Virus record (IMG/VR): IMGVR_UViG_3300042453_002251
Span: 1-30,582 of that record
Length of the DNA stretch: 30,582 nt
Source: a virus
Reading direction: 5' to 3' (one strand)
Shown: piece after piece, positions 27,369 to 30,582 of the stretch
Position numbering within the stretch: the first letter of the stretch is position 1
How the letters are laid out: every line of letters starts with the position of its first letter
Notes under the pieces: generated by a model
Seen by the model: the letters and a program-made list of their open reading frames with translations, nothing else
Databases searched by the model: none
What the model was told of the DNA's origin: nothing
Made by a program: the position numbers and the translations under genes

Positions 27369-27656
27369 ATGTTATCTGAAAACTGTTTCAAAGAAAGCAC
27401 ACCTGATGTGCAGAACTGGGAAATCCTCCAGCAACTAGGGGCCATCGAGGCCGCAGTTGAAGCGGAGGGCGGATTCCCGATTCCTACTTACGACTTCATC
27501 GACCTCAACTATATTGGTTCGACAAACAATATCGGAACTGTTATCTTCAAAGAAGGAGGTTCTGGAGGAACTACAGTCGGCACACTTACGCTTACTTATG
27601 TGGGTGGAGTGCCAACTGATGACGATGCTTTGCTCGACACCGTAACTTTGACATAA
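27369..27656 (+). CDS. Hypothetical virion protein (95 aa)
   Basis: Starts MLSENCFKESTPDVQNWEIL, with a helical first half (LQQLGAIEAAVEAEGGFPIP) and a beta-rich Gly/Thr second half (GGSGGTTVGTLTLTYVGGVP). It stands between fibre genes and ends one base before the next ATG. Perhaps a small connector or fibre accessory; no family recognised. Confidence 0.65.
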   Translation: MLSENCFKESTPDVQNWEILQQLGAIEAAVEAEGGFPIPTYDFIDLNYIGSTNNIGTVIFKEGGSGGTTVGTLTLTYVGGVPTDDDALLDTVTLT

Positions 27657-27657
27657 G

Positions 27658-30144
27658 ATGCCTTACAAATTCAATCCATTCACAGGTAAGCTCGACAACG
27701 CGCCGGGTGCGCCAGTCTTCAATGACAGCAAGTTCCGTATTTTCGATAACGGAAATAATACGAAACGCTTTCAGTTTGAAGCGAGCGCGATCAGTGCGGC
27801 GACTACTAGGACGCTGAATATCCAAGACGTCAGCGGGCCTGTTGCGATTGGATTTGGCACAGCAAGCCAATACATCCGAGGAGATGCCACGATTGCGAAC
27901 TTCCCTGTGGCAGCGGGTGGAGGAAGCTCACTCAGCTACTACTTCAACGGAAGTGTAAGCCAAGGCACGATCCTTGGGAATCCGTATTACGAGATCAACA
28001 AGATTCCAGCGGGTGGAGCGCAGACCAACTTCACGATCAACGCTGGCAATACAACCGCCTACTTCATCACGGATGCTGGCGATCCAAATCGGATTCTGAT
28101 ACCGCAAGGTAACTTCACCTTCCAGCTTTACTGCCTTACCTCCAGCGGAAACCCGCAATTGGCGGTGGAACTCTACAAGTATGACGGAGCCACCTTCACG
28201 CAGATCGGCGCGACCAGCCCTGCGGTCACGATTTCTAATACTACTTCGGACATCCACTTGCTCACGGTAGCCGTGCCTGCCTCTACGACTCTTGCACTCA
28301 CCGACCGCTTGGCTGTGCGCGTGATTGGCAGTAGCTTGGGTGGGCACACAATCACTTTCAATACGGAAGGCAATACCGATAGCCAAATCATTACGACATT
28401 CTCGACTGGGTTGGCGGCACTCAATGGCTTGACCGACCAGATTCAGTTCTTCTCTACTGGGACTACTGGCACCGACTTCAACATTGCCAGCAGCGCAGCC
28501 ACCCACACCTTCAACATCCCTACAGCTAGTGCAGCCAATCGCGGTGCGCTCTCTAGTGCAGACTGGACTACCTTTAACAACAAGATCGGCGCAGGGCTGT
28601 ATACTGCGACTACTGGTCTGACGATGAACACCGCCCGCCTGCTTGGTAGAACCACCACAGGAGTCGGCGCAGCAGAAGAGATTACCGTAGGCACAGGCTT
28701 GTCGCTTACTTCCGGAACCCTTACAGCCGCAGGAGTCACCTCCGTCACCGCTACCGCCCCGCTCACAAGCTCTGGAGGCACGACACCCGACATCTCGACC
28801 AGCATCGCTACCAACCGCATCGTAGGCCGCAGCACCGCAGGCACGGGTGTAATGGAAGAGCTTACCCCAGTCGGCATCACAGTCTCTGCTGGCAACATCA
28901 CAGGTATCGGCGGCACGACTGGCACGACTGACAATGTGGTAGCGCGAGCCGATGGCAGCGGTGGCTACACCGTCCAGCCTAGCGGTTTGATCGTGGAAGA
29001 TGCGATTGTCTCTGTCACCGGAATTACAGGCGATGCAGGCACCGAGATTATCACAGCCCCAGCCACAGCATTTGTCACGGGCCAACCAATCCGCTTCACC
29101 GCACTCACGGGTGGCGCAGGGCTGAATACTACGACCAACTACTTCGTGGTCAATCCGGTTGGAGCTACCTTCCAAGTTGAAACCAGCATCGGCGGTGGCG
29201 CAATCAACTTTACCACCAACATCACGGCAGGCACGCTCCTCACAGGCCACAGCGTGCAGGTCAATGTCACCCTCTCCGAGAACACCACCGAGACCAACTC
29301 CGCGCTCGTCCTCACGCCGAAAGGCACGGGGGCGTTCATCCTCGGGCCGAAGCCAGATGGCACGGCGACTGGCGGGAATGCGAGGGGGGCCGGAGCGGTT
29401 GATTTGCAGATAAGTCGCACAGCAGCAGCGCAAGTAGCAAGCGCGAGCAATTCATTTATTGCTGGCGGAAGTGGGCATACAGCATCGGGAGGCAATAACG
29501 CAATTTGTGGGGGGGCAGGAAATACTGCATCGGGGAATTTTGCTTCTACTCTTGGTTCTGCTAGCAGCACGGCTTCAAGCAATTACTCAAGCGTAATCGG
29601 CGGATTTGGTAATTCCGCATCAGGCACCCAATCTTTGGTATGTTCTGGAGAATCCAATCAGGCGTCTAATACATATTCAATTACATTGGGGGGCCAGCAA
29701 GCCCTTGCAGATCGTCGTTCAATGCACGCGCATTCTGGAGGGCAGTTCTCCTCAAAAGGCGACGCCCAACGCGCCCGCTTCGTCCTCCGCTGCAAGACGA
29801 CTACCAACGCTGCTGTGGAGATGGCACTGGATGGCAGCACGACATATCTCGGCATCCCATCTGGAAAAGTCATCGCCTGCACGATCAACATCTCTGGCGT
29901 GAAGTCAGATGGCAGCGCAGTCGCCCATTATGTCCGCCAATACGCAGTAAAGAATGTCGGCGGTCTTTCCAGCGAGGTTTACGCGCCAGTAACTATCGGC
30001 ACCGATAACGCCGCAGGAACAGTCATCGCACTCTCTGCAAACAATGGAGACGACACTCTCCGCATCGCCGTGACTGGTATCGCCGCAGAAACATGGCGGT
30101 GGGTAGCCTCGGTGGATGCAGTCGAAATCGCTTACGGAACCTAA
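27658..30144 (+). CDS. Large tail fibre with YadA-like head repeats (828 aa)
   Basis: N-terminus (MPKY-type: MPYKFNPFTGKLDNAPGAPV) resembles phage fibres that attach by a short KFNPFTGKLD motif. The middle carries repeats of the R-x-GRTTxGxGxxEE type (about 325-357 and 383-414), common in phage fibre shafts. Residues about 590-680 are YadA-like head repeats (NSFIAGGSGHTASGGNNAIC and similar), giving a trimeric coiled head. A compact C-terminal domain ends in WRWVASVDAVEIAYGT. Likely a receptor-binding fibre. The YadA-like part is AT-richer than its flanks and carries G runs of 6-7. Confidence 0.82.
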   Translation: MPYKFNPFTGKLDNAPGAPVFNDSKFRIFDNGNNTKRFQFEASAISAATTRTLNIQDVSGPVAIGFGTASQYIRGDATIANFPVAAGGGSSLSYYFNGSVSQGTILGNPYYEINKIPAGGAQTNFTINAGNTTAYFITDAGDPNRILIPQGNFTFQLYCLTSSGNPQLAVELYKYDGATFTQIGATSPAVTISNTTSDIHLLTVAVPASTTLALTDRLAVRVIGSSLGGHTITFNTEGNTDSQIITTFSTGLAALNGLTDQIQFFSTGTTGTDFNIASSAATHTFNIPTASAANRGALSSADWTTFNNKIGAGLYTATTGLTMNTARLLGRTTTGVGAAEEITVGTGLSLTSGTLTAAGVTSVTATAPLTSSGGTTPDISTSIATNRIVGRSTAGTGVMEELTPVGITVSAGNITGIGGTTGTTDNVVARADGSGGYTVQPSGLIVEDAIVSVTGITGDAGTEIITAPATAFVTGQPIRFTALTGGAGLNTTTNYFVVNPVGATFQVETSIGGGAINFTTNITAGTLLTGHSVQVNVTLSENTTETNSALVLTPKGTGAFILGPKPDGTATGGNARGAGAVDLQISRTAAAQVASASNSFIAGGSGHTASGGNNAICGGAGNTASGNFASTLGSASSTASSNYSSVIGGFGNSASGTQSLVCSGESNQASNTYSITLGGQQALADRRSMHAHSGGQFSSKGDAQRARFVLRCKTTTNAAVEMALDGSTTYLGIPSGKVIACTINISGVKSDGSAVAHYVRQYAVKNVGGLSSEVYAPVTIGTDNAAGTVIALSANNGDDTLRIAVTGIAAETWRWVASVDAVEIAYGT
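29994..30007. promoter_or_regulatory. Palindromic site TATCG-GCAC-CGATA
   Basis: Inside the large fibre gene, at codons for TIGTDN, about 140 bases before its end. Confidence 0.5.
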
Positions 30145-30148
30145 TACT

Positions 30149-30391
30149 ATGCTACGAACCTACGGACTCATATTCGCAGACGGACGCAAAGAACTTGCCT
30201 CTGTCGTTCTGGACGATGAAGGCAACCCGCGCATTGACACGATCCGCCCCTACCCGGTCCCAGAAGACTGGGCTGACCCGACACTCGTCCCGCTCATCAA
30301 AGCCGATCCTCCGGGACCAGAGAGCGAATGGGTGAGCCACCTTGAGTGGTTCGATGACCGCGTTGAAGTGAAGTGGGAGCCGATTGCATGA
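30149..30391 (+). CDS. Hypothetical small phage protein (80 aa)
   Basis: Starts MLRTYGLIFADGRKELASVV and contains GNPRIDTIRPYPVPEDWADP and a C-terminal WFDDRVEVKWEPIA. Beta-rich, acidic, soluble. It begins 4 bases after the fibre stop and its own stop overlaps the ATG of the holin-like gene. It may be a fibre accessory or belong to the lysis group; no family recognised. Confidence 0.65.
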   Translation: MLRTYGLIFADGRKELASVVLDDEGNPRIDTIRPYPVPEDWADPTLVPLIKADPPGPESEWVSHLEWFDDRVEVKWEPIA

Positions 30392-30564
30392 ACGACCATC
30401 CTACAGTCACAGGTATTCTTGGGACAGCCACCAGTCTATCCGGTGTGCTGGTGAGCATGCTGCCCCACCTTGAGACTGGGCTACGCATCGGTGGAGCTTT
30501 CGTCGGCCTCATCGCAGGCTGCTTGACATGTGTGTATATGTGGAAGAAGATAGAAAAATTATGA
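30388..30564 (+). CDS. Holin-like membrane protein (58 aa)
   Basis: Starts MNDHPTVTGILGTATSLSGV. Two hydrophobic segments (about residues 7-26 and 33-53) are separated by a short turn (PHLETG), and the C-terminus is basic (WKKIEKL), the layout of small class II holins. GGGAG lies about 8 bases before the ATG, which overlaps the preceding stop. Placement after fibres and before another overlapping gene suggests the beginning of a lysis module, but no endolysin is in view. Confidence 0.6.
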   Translation: MNDHPTVTGILGTATSLSGVLVSMLPHLETGLRIGGAFVGLIAGCLTCVYMWKKIEKL

Positions 30565-30582
30565 ACATTCTAAATACCATTC
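30561..30582 (+). CDS. Start of a further gene (partial, runs off the window end)
   Basis: ATG at 30561 overlaps the TGA of the holin-like gene and opens a frame reading MNILNTI before the window ends. A lysis protein would fit the position, but the visible part says nothing about function. Confidence 0.4.

Noticed and set aside
27928-29433. 501-codon open frame antisense to the large fibre gene
   Set aside because: Mirror frame of Ala/Thr/Gly-rich fibre repeats; rich in Cys, Arg and Ser as expected for a shadow.

Overview
The window reads as part of a tailed double-stranded DNA bacteriophage genome (Caudoviricetes-like). Recognisable hallmarks are a large terminase, a portal, a coiled-coil scaffold, a major capsid candidate, collagen-like and YadA-like fibres, a DnaB-type helicase, an O-like replication initiator, a PD-(D/E)XK nuclease, a C5-cytosine methyltransferase and a holin-like protein. 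The host cannot be named. Several early genes carry good GGAGG-type ribosome binding sites, so it is a bacterium with ordinary Shine-Dalgarno use. No integrase, tail-tube gene or complete lysis module lies in the window, and both ends cut through genes, so this is a fragment.

Layout. (1) 1-3505: small, mostly leftward accessory genes (DUF7227-like Cys protein, HTPGPW-type protein, small membrane and exported proteins) plus one rightward gene at 677. (2) 3506-4642: about 1.1 kb without a convincing gene, holding a 62-nt three-way-junction inverted repeat, short tandem repeats and a rightward terminator-like hairpin. (3) 4643-13458: a long leftward early operon, tightly packed with ATGA overlaps. 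It has many small zinc-ribbon, basic or membrane proteins, a hairpin-rich 370-nt gene-free gap, nuclease, DnaB helicase, two methyltransferases and an O-like initiator containing iteron-like repeats. (4) 13458-13521: a compact divergent promoter/operator. (5) 13521-14307: rightward HTH repressor candidate, HNH protein and a small protein. (6) 14371-16065: rightward fibre or decoration genes. (7) 16062-17903: leftward terminase, against the direction of the other virion genes. (8) 17942-30582: rightward morphogenesis genes (portal, scaffold, capsid, fibres, holin candidate).

The most striking feature is a palindrome, TATCG-N4-CGATA, present 13 times between 480 and 30007. It is often extended to TTATCG-N4-CGATAA and often sits just before start codons. 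Two copies overlap plausible promoters, at the divergent switch and in front of the portal gene. The pattern resembles a repressor operator/stoperator network, and the candidate binder is the HTH protein at 13521, whose own message looks leaderless. This is inference from sequence only.

Other notable structures are a predicted H-type pseudoknot in the leader of the capsid gene, related GC-rich hairpins on both sides of that gene, and two tandem paralogous collagen/beta-helix fibres. Family names come from recognised motifs and memory of the families; no database search was run.
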